From an uncultured Clostridia bacterium (GTDB taxonomy: Bacteria; Bacillota; Clostridia; Oscillospirales; Oscillospiraceae): a stretch of 55,431 bases of DNA. The translations under genes were made by a program, and so were the position numbers. A model generated the notes under the pieces. That model was not told the DNA's origin and ran no database searches. It was given only the letters and a program-made list of their open reading frames with translations. Shown one piece after another: positions 1 to 8,160 of this stretch; the stretch's first letter is position 1; the number at the start of each line of letters is the position of its first letter. Where the stretch lies: positions 1 through 55,431 of the forward strand of contig CAMCSE010000007.1 in NCBI GenBank assembly GCA_945877515.1. The letters are read 5' to 3'.

Positions 1-71
1 TTTGAACGGCGCGGGAGAAACTTGTTTCTCCCCGCCGCATTTATTTATACTATTTATGCTCTTTGAACGGC
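1..71. repeat. 10-bp direct repeats flanking a hairpin inside the recombinase remnant
   Basis: TTTGAACGGC occurs at 1-10 and again at 62-71. Between them lies an inverted repeat (11-21 with 24-35, one bulged base) followed by an AT-rich stretch. In the second copy the bases encode the expected recombinase residues F-E-R. The arrangement resembles a small insertion with a target duplication or a recombination junction. Because the first copy sits at the window edge, a sequence-end artefact cannot be excluded. Confidence 0.5.
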
Positions 72-481
72 TCTATGAGGACAATGTGGCGGGCAAGATC
101 GACGATGTCCGGTTTGCCAAAATGTCCAAACGCTACGAACAGGAGCAGGGCGAGAACGCAAAGAAGATCAAGGCGCTGCGGCTGGAACTGAAAAAGGACG
201 AAAGCAAGCGCATGGACATTGACGATTTCCTTGAAACGGTGCGGCGGTATACGGACGCGACCACCATTACAAAGCGTATGGTCGCAGAGCTGATCGACCA
301 CATTGAGGTGTACCACGCCGAAAAGCAGGACGGCGTTACCAATCAGCGTGTCGTGATCTACTACAACTGCATCGGCGCTTTCGATGTGCCGGATCGCCGG
401 AAGATCCCGGAGGCCGACATTATCATGGAAACGAGAAAAGGCGTAGCACTCAGCTACGCCCCGGAACAGGTTGCAGTATGA
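2..481 (+). pseudogene. serine site-specific recombinase, C-terminal remnant (partial, frame broken)
   Basis: Residues from LFERLYEDNVAGKID onward (about position 59) match the C-terminal coiled-coil/DUF4368 tail of large serine recombinases found on clostridial conjugative and mobilisable elements: charged helices with KALRLELKK, then a basic-aromatic end. The catalytic and recombinase domains would lie before the window. The first 58 bases do not belong to this family. They carry a hairpin (11-35) between two copies of TTTGAACGGC (1-10 and 62-71), and the 61-base offset changes the reading frame, so a protein read from upstream in the frame of the first copy would stop at 64-66. The stop of the remnant is at 479-481, next to the tRNA-Pro terminator. 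This marks the edge of an integrated element. Family assignment is good; disruption is inferred from the repeat and the frame change. Confidence 0.7.
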
Positions 482-493
482 ACTTTTCAGGAA

Positions 494-548
494 ATAAAAA
501 AGCAGAGTGTCCATTACAGGATACTCAGATCCTATAAGGACACTCTGC
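494..548 (-). terminator. rho-independent terminator of tRNA-Pro
   Basis: Arms at 502-512 and 538-548 form a perfect 11-bp stem, with a smaller nested hairpin in the loop. On the minus strand the stem is followed by a run of six T. It lies directly after the tRNA CCA end. Confidence 0.85.
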
Positions 549-549
549 A

Positions 550-625
550 TGGTCGGAGTGGGGGGACTTGAACCCCCGGCCTCTTGGTCCCGAACCAAGC
601 GCGCTACCAACTGCGCTACACCCCG
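550..625 (-). tRNA. tRNA-Pro (anticodon CGG), CCA end encoded
   Basis: The minus strand folds into a cloverleaf. The acceptor stem is CGGGGTG paired with CACTCCG (one G-T pair), the D-arm holds GCAGTTGGTAGC, and the anticodon arm is CTTGG-TTCGGGA-CCAAG with anticodon CGG. The T-arm contains GGTTCAAGTCC, the discriminator base is A, and CCA is encoded at 552-550. A strong promoter precedes it and a terminator follows, so it is a single-gene transcript. The integrated element ends just beyond its 3' side, but the tRNA is intact and I see no duplicated 3' end nearby, so use as an integration target is not shown. Confidence 0.95.
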
Positions 626-636
626 TCAGCCTTTCC

Positions 637-665
637 ATTATAAAGAGTATTTACAGTTCTGTCAA
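637..665 (-). promoter_or_regulatory. sigma-70-type promoter of tRNA-Pro
   Basis: On the minus strand a consensus TTGACA (665-660) is separated by 17 bases from a consensus TATAAT (642-637). The -10 lies 11 bases before the mature 5' end of the tRNA. Confidence 0.85.
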
Positions 666-765
666 GGGCAAAATTTCCATCAAAGAGAAAACTGAACAGT
701 CCATAGGAAGGAGTGACATGAACATTTCATGCCACTCCTTCATGATATCCATTTCCCGGAAAATA

Positions 766-1650
766 TCAGCGATCTTTCTCCCATTCTTTCAGGGGCTTCA
801 GCTCCTCATAGAGCCGTACATAGCTGCGGTGACGGCTCTCCGGGATCTTCCCTTCCTTCACTGCCTGCAGCACCGTACATCCTTTCTCCTTGACATGCTG
901 GCATCCAACAAAACGACAGCCGCCAAGGTAAGGCGCAAACTCTGGAAACGTCTCCGGCAGATGCTGCTTCAATTCCCACTCCAGCGACTGGGCGTCGAAG
1001 GACGAAAAACCAGGAGTGTCAATGACATATGTTGCTTCGTCCAATGGGAACATCTCCACATGACGGGTGGTATGACGGCCGCGGCCCAGCGCCTTACTGA
1101 CCTCACCCACCGGCAAGTTGAAATGCGGAGCAAGGGCGTTAAGTAGGCTGGATTTCCCCACACCGGAATTGCCGGTCAGCACACTCAGCTTCCCTCGCAG
1201 TGCCTGATACAGGTCAGAAAGGCCCTCCCCTGTTATGGCACTTACCCGCAGCACGGGAATGGCAGACGCACTGTAAATCCCATACAGCTCATCGGCACTG
1301 TCAAGATCGCACTTATTCAGTACCACCAACACCTGACAGCCCTTCAGCACTGCGATAGCGCTGATGCGGTCAATGAGATAGGGGTCTGTCACCGGGATGG
1401 CGGCGGAGGCAATGATCACCAGCTGGTCCACATTGGCGGCAGCGGGACGCTGGAACTGATTGCGGCGCGGCTCAATAGCCTGCACCATACCCTCTCCGCT
1501 GCCCAGCTCCTGTATCTCCACCCAGTCGCCCACCAATGGGCTCATGCCTTCCTTACGAAACTTACCCCGGGCACGGCATTGGAGCACCTCACTGCCGGTA
1601 TTGACATAATAGAAGCCGCTGAGGGCCTTCTCAATCCTGCCCCGGCTCAA
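766..1650 (-). CDS. rsgA: ribosome small subunit-dependent GTPase A (RsgA)
   Basis: Late 30S-subunit assembly GTPase, cytoplasmic and ribosome bound. The 294-residue protein shows the diagnostic circularly permuted GTPase order: NKCD (G4) at 112-115 comes before GNSGVGKS (G1) at 160-167, then RHTT (G2) near 193 and DTPG (G3) at 211-214. An OB-fold occupies the first 65 residues, and a zinc motif (CRFVGCQHVKEKGC) lies near the C-terminus. The start is TTG at 1650-1648, overlapping the prkC stop as TTGA, so it is translationally coupled to the kinase. It is the last gene of the long minus-strand block; the prpC-prkC-rsgA order is common in Firmicutes. Confidence 0.96.
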   Translation of the reverse strand: MSRGRIEKALSGFYYVNTGSEVLQCRARGKFRKEGMSPLVGDWVEIQELGSGEGMVQAIEPRRNQFQRPAAANVDQLVIIASAAIPVTDPYLIDRISAIAVLKGCQVLVVLNKCDLDSADELYGIYSASAIPVLRVSAITGEGLSDLYQALRGKLSVLTGNSGVGKSSLLNALAPHFNLPVGEVSKALGRGRHTTRHVEMFPLDEATYVIDTPGFSSFDAQSLEWELKQHLPETFPEFAPYLGGCRFVGCQHVKEKGCTVLQAVKEGKIPESRHRSYVRLYEELKPLKEWEKDR

Positions 1651-3584
1651 AAGCTGATCACCTGCGACTCGGTCGCCACACCGTTGATGCGGGCGTATAC
1701 GGTGGACGCTGTTCCGGGCTTTCCCTCATAGTCATAGCCCACGGTAGCGTCGCTGCCGCTGAAGATCTTTGTCTCCACCACCTGATCATCCATGATAAAT
1801 TCAACACGGATGGTATCCTCACCGCTGAACTCATCGGGAACCAGATACTCTACCCGAACCGTTCTGGTCTGATCGCCCTGTGAGCCATACACCGTGAAAA
1901 CAATCTCCGTGCCGCCTTGTACTTGTGTCCCGGGCAGAATGCTCTGCGCCAGCACATCACCCTCGTTTGCAAAGGGATCATAGTAGCGGTATTCCGGCTT
2001 GCCGACTTTCAGGCCCAGCTTTTCCGCTTCCGCCTTGGCCTTTTCATACTTCATGGTGGTAAAAGTAGGAACCGTGATGCTCTCCGGGCCTTTACTGACA
2101 GTCAGGGTGACGGTATCGCCCTTTTTCAGCACAGTACCCGCAGCAGGCTCAGTCTCCATGATTTGACCGGCAGTAAACTCAGTGGAAAACGCCTCTGTCT
2201 GGATGATATTCAGATTCAGGTCATATTGCTGCAGCTTCAGCTTCGCATTCTGGTAAACGTTGCCCAGCAGGTTGGGCATGGTAATCTCCTGTCGCTCGGC
2301 ACAGACATAGACTTGGATCACAAAGTTGCTGCGGCGCTCCGCACCAGCCGCAGGATCCTGCTGTACGATCTGGCCCGGCTGGTAGTTGCTGTCGTTCATG
2401 GTACCCACCACTTCGATGGTGAAAATATCCTTTATGGTCTCCAGTTCGTTGGCGTCCTCCACCGTGTAGCCCAGAATATTGGGCACCTGATAAGCCTTGT
2501 TCTTGCCGCCGCTTCCGCCAAAGCCGGCAAAGATCACCACAAATATCAGCACGATCAGGGCCACACCGGCCGCCAAAAGTCCTGCCATCTTCTTGTTTTC
2601 ACGAATATAGGCAAGTATCGAGCCGCTGTCCTCGTCATCCTCCTCTTCGGCCTGACGGTTTTTGACTGCAGCCGCTACCCGCTGAACGGGAAGCTTGCTG
2701 GTAGGCTGTTCATCCACACTGGCCGTCAATTCGGTGCGGATATAGTCCAGATCCACAGTGGGATCCTTGCGGAATTTTTCCAAATCCATCAGCATGGCGT
2801 CGGCACTCTGATAGCGCTTATCGCGGTCTGCATTCATGGCCTTCATGCAGATCAGCTCCAGTGCCGCGGGGATATCGGGGTTGATCTCCCGGGGGCTGAG
2901 AGGTACGCTGCTGAGGTGCTGAATCGCCACGGAAACTGCGCTGTCTCCTTCAAAGGGCAGCCGGCCGGTCAGCATCTCGTAGAGTACCACACCGGCGCTG
3001 TAGATATCGCTGCGGGCATCCAGACGTTCGCCCTTAGCCTGCTCCGGTGAGATATAGTGGACACTGCCCAGCGCCTCCTGTGCCAGTGTCTGATGGGCGT
3101 CAGCCAGACAGGCGATACCGAAATCGGCCACCTTCACGCTGCCGTCCCGCAGCACCATGATGTTTTGGGGCTTGATATCCCGGTGGATGATGCCGCGGCT
3201 GTGGGCGTGACTGAGACCACGCATGATCTGGGTGATAAAATGCAGCGCCTCCCGCCAGTCCATATGACCGCGACGCTCCATATACTGTTTGAGTGTGATC
3301 CCGTCGATGAGCTCCATGACGATATAGTCAATGCCCTGCGTACTGGACACATCGTAAATAGACACGATATTGGCATGGCTCAGCTGTGCGACAGCCAATG
3401 ATTCGTCCCGGAAGCGGCGGCGGAATTCCGCGTTCTCCGCCAACTCACTTTTTAAAATTTTGATGGCCACAAGCCGGTTGAGGCGATGGCACTTGGCCTT
3501 GTAAACATTGGCCATGCCGCCCGAACCGATCAGTTCCAGCAATTCATAGCGGTTATCCAGCATTTTTCCAATGTACTGATCCAT
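1647..3584 (-). CDS. prkC: membrane Ser/Thr protein kinase with PASTA domains (PrkC/StkP/IreK family)
   Basis: Receptor kinase that senses cell-wall fragments or lipid II and controls envelope growth. The 645-residue protein has an N-terminal kinase domain (about 13-275) with the glycine loop IGSGGMANVYKA, catalytic HRDIKPQN near 134-141, and DFG in VADFGIACLAD. A juxtamembrane linker rich in acidic residues and one membrane span (about 337-358) follow. The outside part carries three PASTA repeats, each with a VPN/MPN/VPT-type start, and a short C-terminal beta domain. It is preceded by its phosphatase prpC (16-nt gap). The window also encodes IreB (39547-39792), a known kind of substrate for the enterococcal homologue. 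Confidence 0.96.
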   Translation of the reverse strand: MDQYIGKMLDNRYELLELIGSGGMANVYKAKCHRLNRLVAIKILKSELAENAEFRRRFRDESLAVAQLSHANIVSIYDVSSTQGIDYIVMELIDGITLKQYMERRGHMDWREALHFITQIMRGLSHAHSRGIIHRDIKPQNIMVLRDGSVKVADFGIACLADAHQTLAQEALGSVHYISPEQAKGERLDARSDIYSAGVVLYEMLTGRLPFEGDSAVSVAIQHLSSVPLSPREINPDIPAALELICMKAMNADRDKRYQSADAMLMDLEKFRKDPTVDLDYIRTELTASVDEQPTSKLPVQRVAAAVKNRQAEEEDDEDSGSILAYIRENKKMAGLLAAGVALIVLIFVVIFAGFGGSGGKNKAYQVPNILGYTVEDANELETIKDIFTIEVVGTMNDSNYQPGQIVQQDPAAGAERRSNFVIQVYVCAERQEITMPNLLGNVYQNAKLKLQQYDLNLNIIQTEAFSTEFTAGQIMETEPAAGTVLKKGDTVTLTVSKGPESITVPTFTTMKYEKAKAEAEKLGLKVGKPEYRYYDPFANEGDVLAQSILPGTQVQGGTEIVFTVYGSQGDQTRTVRVEYLVPDEFSGEDTIRVEFIMDDQVVETKIFSGSDATVGYDYEGKPGTASTVYARINGVATESQVISF

Positions 3585-3600
3585 TTGCGGTCATCTCCTT

Positions 3601-4332
3601 TCATAGATTTTGCAGCAGTACCACCGTAACATTGTCCGGCGCCCCCTGCTTTTTTGCCGCGGCCATCAGCCGGTCAAGGCAGCTATCCAGATCACTTCCG
3701 TGCATGACCTCGAACAGCATCTCTTGGTCTGTCACCGTGTTGACCAGACCGTCCGTACACAACAGCAGGAAATCCCCCTGTTTCCACGTCACGCGGAAAC
3801 TGTCAGCTTCCACCTCGGCGTCGGGTCCCAGCGCCCGTGTGATCAGGTTTCGTCTGGGATGGCGGCGGGCCTGGGCCGGGGTAATGTCGCCCCGTTCCAC
3901 CATGTTCTCCACCACGGAGTGATCCCGTGTGATCTGCCGGATCCCATCATCGCTGATGAGATAACAGCGGCTGTCTCCTATGTTGAATACCATCGACTCT
4001 GCGTCGCGGCATACGGCGCAGACCAAAGTCGTTCCCATACGGGAAAGGGATTCGTCCTCTGAAGCCCGCGCCCGAATCGCAAGATTCGCCTGCGAAATGC
4101 CGTCCAGCACCGCACTCTTTACATGGGGCCAATCCATGGACGGCGTGATCGCCGTTTGCAGCTCCTGCAAAAGCGTATTCACGGCAATGGTGCTGGCCGT
4201 ATGGCCGCCGTTGGTACCGCCCATTCCGTCGCAGACCACCGCAATCGTACAGTCCGCGATAACGGCGGTGGCATAGGCGTCCTGATTCTCACGCCGCACC
4301 AAACCGGTATCCGTGATCCCCCAGATCCTCAT
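3601..4332 (-). CDS. prpC: PP2C-family protein phosphatase (PrpC/Stp)
   Basis: Metal-dependent Ser/Thr phosphatase that reverses PrkC phosphorylation in the cytoplasm. The 243-residue length is typical. PP2C motifs are visible: TGLVRRENQDAY near 9-20, CDGMGGTNGG near 34-43, GDSRCYL in the middle, TRDHS, and LLLCTDGL followed by APDNVTVVLL at the C-terminus, which supplies the metal-binding aspartates. It overlaps the rlmN stop by 4 nt (ATGA) and lies 16 nt before prkC, so it is in the kinase operon. Confidence 0.96.
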   Translation of the reverse strand: MRIWGITDTGLVRRENQDAYATAVIADCTIAVVCDGMGGTNGGHTASTIAVNTLLQELQTAITPSMDWPHVKSAVLDGISQANLAIRARASEDESLSRMGTTLVCAVCRDAESMVFNIGDSRCYLISDDGIRQITRDHSVVENMVERGDITPAQARRHPRRNLITRALGPDAEVEADSFRVTWKQGDFLLLCTDGLVNTVTDQEMLFEVMHGSDLDSCLDRLMAAAKKQGAPDNVTVVLLQNL

Positions 4333-5363
4333 GCTCTTTCCTCCTCCATGGCCTTGCGGCGCAGTTGGCCGCAGGATGCGTCAATATCGCCGCCCAGACT
4401 GCGGCGCACCGTGGCGGTGACGCCGTGAGATTCCAGCCGCTTCTGAAACGCCGCTGTGCGGCGGCTGGGCTTGAAGGGACTTTCCGTCACCTCATTGAGC
4501 GGGATCAGATTCACATGCCCCGGCATGCCGCGGATGCGCTGGGCGATCAGGTCGGCCTGCCAGTCGTGATCGTTAACGCCGTCGATCATGGAATATTCGA
4601 AGCTGATACGGCGGCCCGTCTTTTCAAAATACCGGTGGCAGGCGGCAAACAGTTCCTCCACATCATAGGCACGATTCACCGGCATGATCCTGGACCGTGT
4701 TTCACTGTCCGGCGCGTGGAGAGATACCGACAGCGTCAGCTGCAGATTCAGTTCCGCCAGTGCATCGATCTGCGGCACAATGCCGCAGGTGGACAGGCTG
4801 ATGTGCCGCATACCGATATTCAAGCCTTCCGGACTGTTGACCAGTTCCAGGAATTTAAGGACATTGTCCTTATTATCCAGCGGCTCGCCAATGCCCATGA
4901 GAACGATGTTGGAGATATTCAGTCCGCTGTCCAATTGGGTGAAAAGCACCTGATCCAGTATTTCAGACGGCGCTAAGTCCCTTACCTTGCCGGCAATTGT
5001 GCTGGCGCAGAACGCACAGCCCATACGGCATCCAACCTGCGAGGAGATGCACACCGTATTGCCGTGGTGGTAACGCATCAGCACCGTCTCGATGCAGTTG
5101 CCGTCACCGAGGCGCCACAGGTACTTTATTGTGCCGTCGTGGCGGGATATCTGCTTACGCTCCACCGTCGGAACCGTGATATAGCAGCGCTCTGTCAGCT
5201 TTTGCCGCAGCGCTTTACTGAGATCGGTCATGTCCTCAAAGGAGGTCACGCCACGGTGCAGCCATGTAAAGACCTGCTTGCCGCGAAAGGCCGGTTCCCC
5301 CATGTCCCGCAGCAGCTGCGTGATCTCCTGTCGGTTCAGCGATTTGATGTCTGTCATAGGCAA
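4329..5363 (-). CDS. rlmN: 23S rRNA (A2503-C2)/tRNA (A37-C2) methyltransferase RlmN
   Basis: Radical-SAM methyltransferase that makes 2-methyladenosine at 23S position 2503 and in some tRNAs. The 344-residue protein has the CxxxCxxC iron-sulfur motif as GCRMGCAFCAST. Other family signatures are RWRLGDGN-like text before it, NIVLMGIGEPLDN, HISLSTCGIVP and SLHAPD. The methyl-carrying cysteine is expected near the C-terminus, and SCGQLRRK supplies it. It shares ATGA with prpC and is 4 nt from rsmB upstream, so three RNA- and translation-related genes are linked. The Cfr resistance paralogue is less likely given this housekeeping context. Confidence 0.95.
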   Translation of the reverse strand: MPMTDIKSLNRQEITQLLRDMGEPAFRGKQVFTWLHRGVTSFEDMTDLSKALRQKLTERCYITVPTVERKQISRHDGTIKYLWRLGDGNCIETVLMRYHHGNTVCISSQVGCRMGCAFCASTIAGKVRDLAPSEILDQVLFTQLDSGLNISNIVLMGIGEPLDNKDNVLKFLELVNSPEGLNIGMRHISLSTCGIVPQIDALAELNLQLTLSVSLHAPDSETRSRIMPVNRAYDVEELFAACHRYFEKTGRRISFEYSMIDGVNDHDWQADLIAQRIRGMPGHVNLIPLNEVTESPFKPSRRTAAFQKRLESHGVTATVRRSLGGDIDASCGQLRRKAMEEERA

Positions 5364-5367
5364 TTCC

Positions 5368-6708
5368 TTATTCCTGCTTCTGCAGGCGGCAGATGTAAAA
5401 ACCGTCTGTCCCCCATCGCTGCGGCCACAGCGTCAAGTGGCCGTCGCATCCGCCGATGGGAGCAGGCAGCACAAAGGGTGACAGCCGGAATTCCGGGTGC
5501 TCCTTCAAAAACCATGTCACGACCTCCTGATTTTCCTCAGGCAAGACAGTGCAGGTAGAGTAGATCAGTGTTCCGCCGGGACGGACGTAGGTAGCGGCGT
5601 TCTCCAGTATGGCCCGCTGCTCCTGCGGCAGCTTCGCCAATTCCTTGGGAGACTTATAGCGGATATCCGGCTTTTTGCGGATGATCCCCAAGCCGGAGCA
5701 GGGTACGTCAGCCACCACCAGATCGGCCTGCCGCGTCCATGCTTCGTGGTGCTCCCGCCCATCAGCCAATGCCGTACGGATGGAATGAAGTCCCAGACGG
5801 GCCGCGCCGTTTTCGATCAGCTTCAGCTTGTGAGGATGAACATCGCAGGACAGGATATCACCCTGATCCTTCATATCGATGGCCAGCGCAAAGGATTTGC
5901 CGCCCGGCGCGGCACAGACATCCAGTACACGGGCGGTGTTTTCCGGGGCGGCCACAGTGGCCACCAACCGGGCCGCAGCGTCCTGCACCGTGAAAAGCCC
6001 CTGCTGGAAGGCGCTGAGGCTTTCCAGATCGCCTGTACCGCTGACCTCAAAGCAGCCTGCCATCCAGGGATGGGGTACCACTGTTACGCCGCAGGAACGC
6101 AGTTCCTTCTCCAGCGCTTCCGGCGTTGTCTTCAGGGTATTGGTTTGAATGGTAGTGGGTACGATGGCGTTATTGCAGCGCAGATACTGCTCCGTTTCCT
6201 CCGCGCCCAGAATATCGATCAGGCGGGACACCAGCCACTTGGGATGACTGTACCGCAGCGACAGATAGTCCGCCGTGCTGCCCCGGGGCAGCTCCGGCAT
6301 ATCCAGCCAGTTGGTCACGAATTTACGCAGCACGGCATTCACCATGCCGGCTGCTCTGGGACGGCCATGGCGCTTGGCCATCTCCACCGCCTCGTTGACG
6401 GCGGCGCGATGCGGGATCTTATCCATAAACAGGATCTGATAAGCGCCGATCCGCAGGATATTCAGGATCAGCGGCTCCAGCCGCTCCGCCTTTTGCGTGC
6501 ACCACAAACTGATATAGTAGTCCAGATACATGCGGTTCTGGATCACGCCGTAAGCGATACGGCTGGCCAGCGCTGCGTCGCGGCTGTCCAGGCCGTTTTT
6601 GGCGATGGTCCGCTTCAGGCTGCCGTCCGACCATGCGTTGGCACTGGAGATGCTCAGCAGCACCTCCAGCGCGGTATCGCGGGCATTACCCTTTCGTTTC
6701 TCGTTCAT
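5368..6708 (-). CDS. rsmB: 16S rRNA (cytosine-967-C5)-methyltransferase RsmB
   Basis: SAM-dependent rRNA methyltransferase. The 446-residue protein has an N-terminal NusB-like RNA-binding domain (about 1-140, DTALEVLLSI through RAAVNEAVEMAKRHG). A Rossmann methyltransferase domain follows with the SAM motif DVCAAPGGKSFAL, the catalytic motif DVPCSGLGIIRKKPD, and the second cysteine motif YSTCTVLPEENQEVV. Both catalytic-type cysteines are present. It overlaps the fmt stop by 4 nt (ATGA). The order def-fmt-rsmB-rlmN-prpC-prkC-rsgA is a well-known Firmicute arrangement. Confidence 0.96.
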   Translation of the reverse strand: MNEKRKGNARDTALEVLLSISSANAWSDGSLKRTIAKNGLDSRDAALASRIAYGVIQNRMYLDYYISLWCTQKAERLEPLILNILRIGAYQILFMDKIPHRAAVNEAVEMAKRHGRPRAAGMVNAVLRKFVTNWLDMPELPRGSTADYLSLRYSHPKWLVSRLIDILGAEETEQYLRCNNAIVPTTIQTNTLKTTPEALEKELRSCGVTVVPHPWMAGCFEVSGTGDLESLSAFQQGLFTVQDAAARLVATVAAPENTARVLDVCAAPGGKSFALAIDMKDQGDILSCDVHPHKLKLIENGAARLGLHSIRTALADGREHHEAWTRQADLVVADVPCSGLGIIRKKPDIRYKSPKELAKLPQEQRAILENAATYVRPGGTLIYSTCTVLPEENQEVVTWFLKEHPEFRLSPFVLPAPIGGCDGHLTLWPQRWGTDGFYICRLQKQE

Positions 6709-7625
6709 ACGTTTGTCTTCACCGGATGTCCGGCCAGATACGCGGCGGCGGGCATACGCTTGCCGCCCTGAGGCTGCAGCTCCAGGATCCGCAGCAGCTT
6801 GCCGTCTCCGCAGGCAACGGCGATCCCCTTTTTATTGGCTTCCACAATGGTACCCGGCGCAGCGGCAGTCTCCTCCCCCACAGCGGTACGATAGACCTTG
6901 ACATCACCGCCGTTTAGCTCCATGGACGCGCAGGGCCACGGGATCAGGCCGCGAACCTGATCGTGGAGCTGCCGGGCTGGCTTTGTGAAATCCAGCGGAC
7001 TGAGGGATCTGTCCAGCATGGGGGCGTAGGTGAACTGCGTATGATCCTGCGGCGTACGGGTAGCCGTACCCTTTTCCAGATCCTCTACCGCCTGCAGCAA
7101 CGTGTTTGCTCCCAATTGTGCCAAACGCTCTGTCAGCGTTTGAGCATCCTCGTCCGGGTCGATAGGCGTCTCCGCGCAGCGGATAATATCACCGGCGTCC
7201 AGCTGGGCGGCCATATACATGATGGTCACGCCCGTGACGCTCTCGCCATTGAGTATGGCCCAGTTGATAGGGGCCGCACCCCGGTATTTGGGCAGGATGG
7301 AGGAATGGACATTGATGGAGCCGTAAGGCGGCGTGTTCAGAAGTTCTTCGGGCAGTATACGGCCATAGGCGGCCACCACGATCAACTCCGGATGAAGCTC
7401 ACGCACCAGCTCCAGCGCCGTACCGTCCCGCATCTTGAGGGGCTGATAAACCGGCAGATTCTGTGTCAATGCATATTCCTTTACAGGCGAGAAAGCCAGC
7501 TTGTGGCCGCGGTTTTTCGGCTTATCCGGCTGGGTAAACACGCCGCAAATCTCATGACCTGCTTCCACCAGTGCTTTCAGGGAGGCCACCGCAAAATCCG
7601 GCGTACCCATAAACAAGATCCGCAT
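6705..7625 (-). CDS. fmt: methionyl-tRNA formyltransferase
   Basis: Formylates the initiator Met-tRNA using 10-formyl-THF. The 306-residue protein begins MRILFMGTPDFAVASL. It has the folate-site motif SILPKYRGAAPINWAILNGE with the catalytic Asn-His-Asp set (NVHSSILP, LDAGDI), and a C-terminal OB-like tRNA-binding domain from about residue 205. The start overlaps the def stop as TAATG, so both enzymes that handle the N-formyl group are coupled. Confidence 0.97.
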   Translation of the reverse strand: MRILFMGTPDFAVASLKALVEAGHEICGVFTQPDKPKNRGHKLAFSPVKEYALTQNLPVYQPLKMRDGTALELVRELHPELIVVAAYGRILPEELLNTPPYGSINVHSSILPKYRGAAPINWAILNGESVTGVTIMYMAAQLDAGDIIRCAETPIDPDEDAQTLTERLAQLGANTLLQAVEDLEKGTATRTPQDHTQFTYAPMLDRSLSPLDFTKPARQLHDQVRGLIPWPCASMELNGGDVKVYRTAVGEETAAAPGTIVEANKKGIAVACGDGKLLRILELQPQGGKRMPAAAYLAGHPVKTNV

Positions 7626-8149
7626 TATTCTTCCTCGTCCTCTTCTTCGATCTCATACTGGTCGGCATGCTCATTCAGCCACTCCTGCAGCTCCTCGCCT
7701 TCCATCAGGCGGTCAGTATGTTCCACAAACAGGTGGCCGTCCAGATGCTCGATCTCATGGCAGAAGCAGCGGGCAGTGATCCCCTCGTCCTCCACCTCAA
7801 ACCACTGGCCGTCACGGTCCTGCGCCTTGACACGCACCACATAGGGGCGGGTCACCTCGCCGTATTTCCCGGGTACGCTGAGGCAGCCCTCCAGCGCCGT
7901 CTCCTCCCCTTCGGTATAGACGATCTCCGGGTTGATCAGCTCGATGATCTCGTCGTCCTCGTTCAGCACGATACAAACGCGGCGCAGGATACCCACCTGC
8001 GGGGCTGCCAGACCCACGCCGCCGGCTTCCTCCAGCGTTTCCGCCATATCGTCCAGCAGCGTATGCAGCCGGTCGTTGAATTCCGTCACAGGACGGCATA
8101 CCTTGGTGAGGCATTCCTCACCCTGCAATGCAATCTTCCTAAGTGCCAT
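7625..8149 (-). CDS. def: peptide deformylase
   Basis: Metalloenzyme that removes the formyl group from new proteins. The three family motifs are visible in order: GVGLAAPQVG (about 45-54), EGCLSVPG (about 91-98, metal-binding Cys) and CHEIEHLDG (about 134-142, two metal-binding His and the catalytic Glu). The usual HEIDHLDG has Asp at the fourth position; here it is Glu, a mild variation. At 174 residues it has an acidic C-terminal tail (EEEDEEE) beyond the core fold. It is 11 nt downstream of priA and coupled to fmt. Confidence 0.96.
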   Translation of the reverse strand: MALRKIALQGEECLTKVCRPVTEFNDRLHTLLDDMAETLEEAGGVGLAAPQVGILRRVCIVLNEDDEIIELINPEIVYTEGEETALEGCLSVPGKYGEVTRPYVVRVKAQDRDGQWFEVEDEGITARCFCHEIEHLDGHLFVEHTDRLMEGEELQEWLNEHADQYEIEEEDEEE

Positions 8150-8160
8150 GTTCTTTACCT

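Noticed and set aside
550-625. tRNA-Pro as attachment site of the integrated element
   Set aside because: The tRNA is complete with its own terminator, no duplicated 3' end is found nearby, and large serine recombinases of this type do not usually use tRNA genes.
720-757. Inverted repeat AAGGAGTG...CACTCCTT after rsgA as terminator
   Set aside because: The stem is real but no T-run follows on the minus strand and the loop is long; it may slow transcription, but I do not call it a terminator.
1917-3050. Long plus-strand frame opposite prkC
   Set aside because: Antisense shadow caused by GC-rich codon usage; no ribosome site, no known protein pattern, while the opposite strand is clearly a PASTA kinase.
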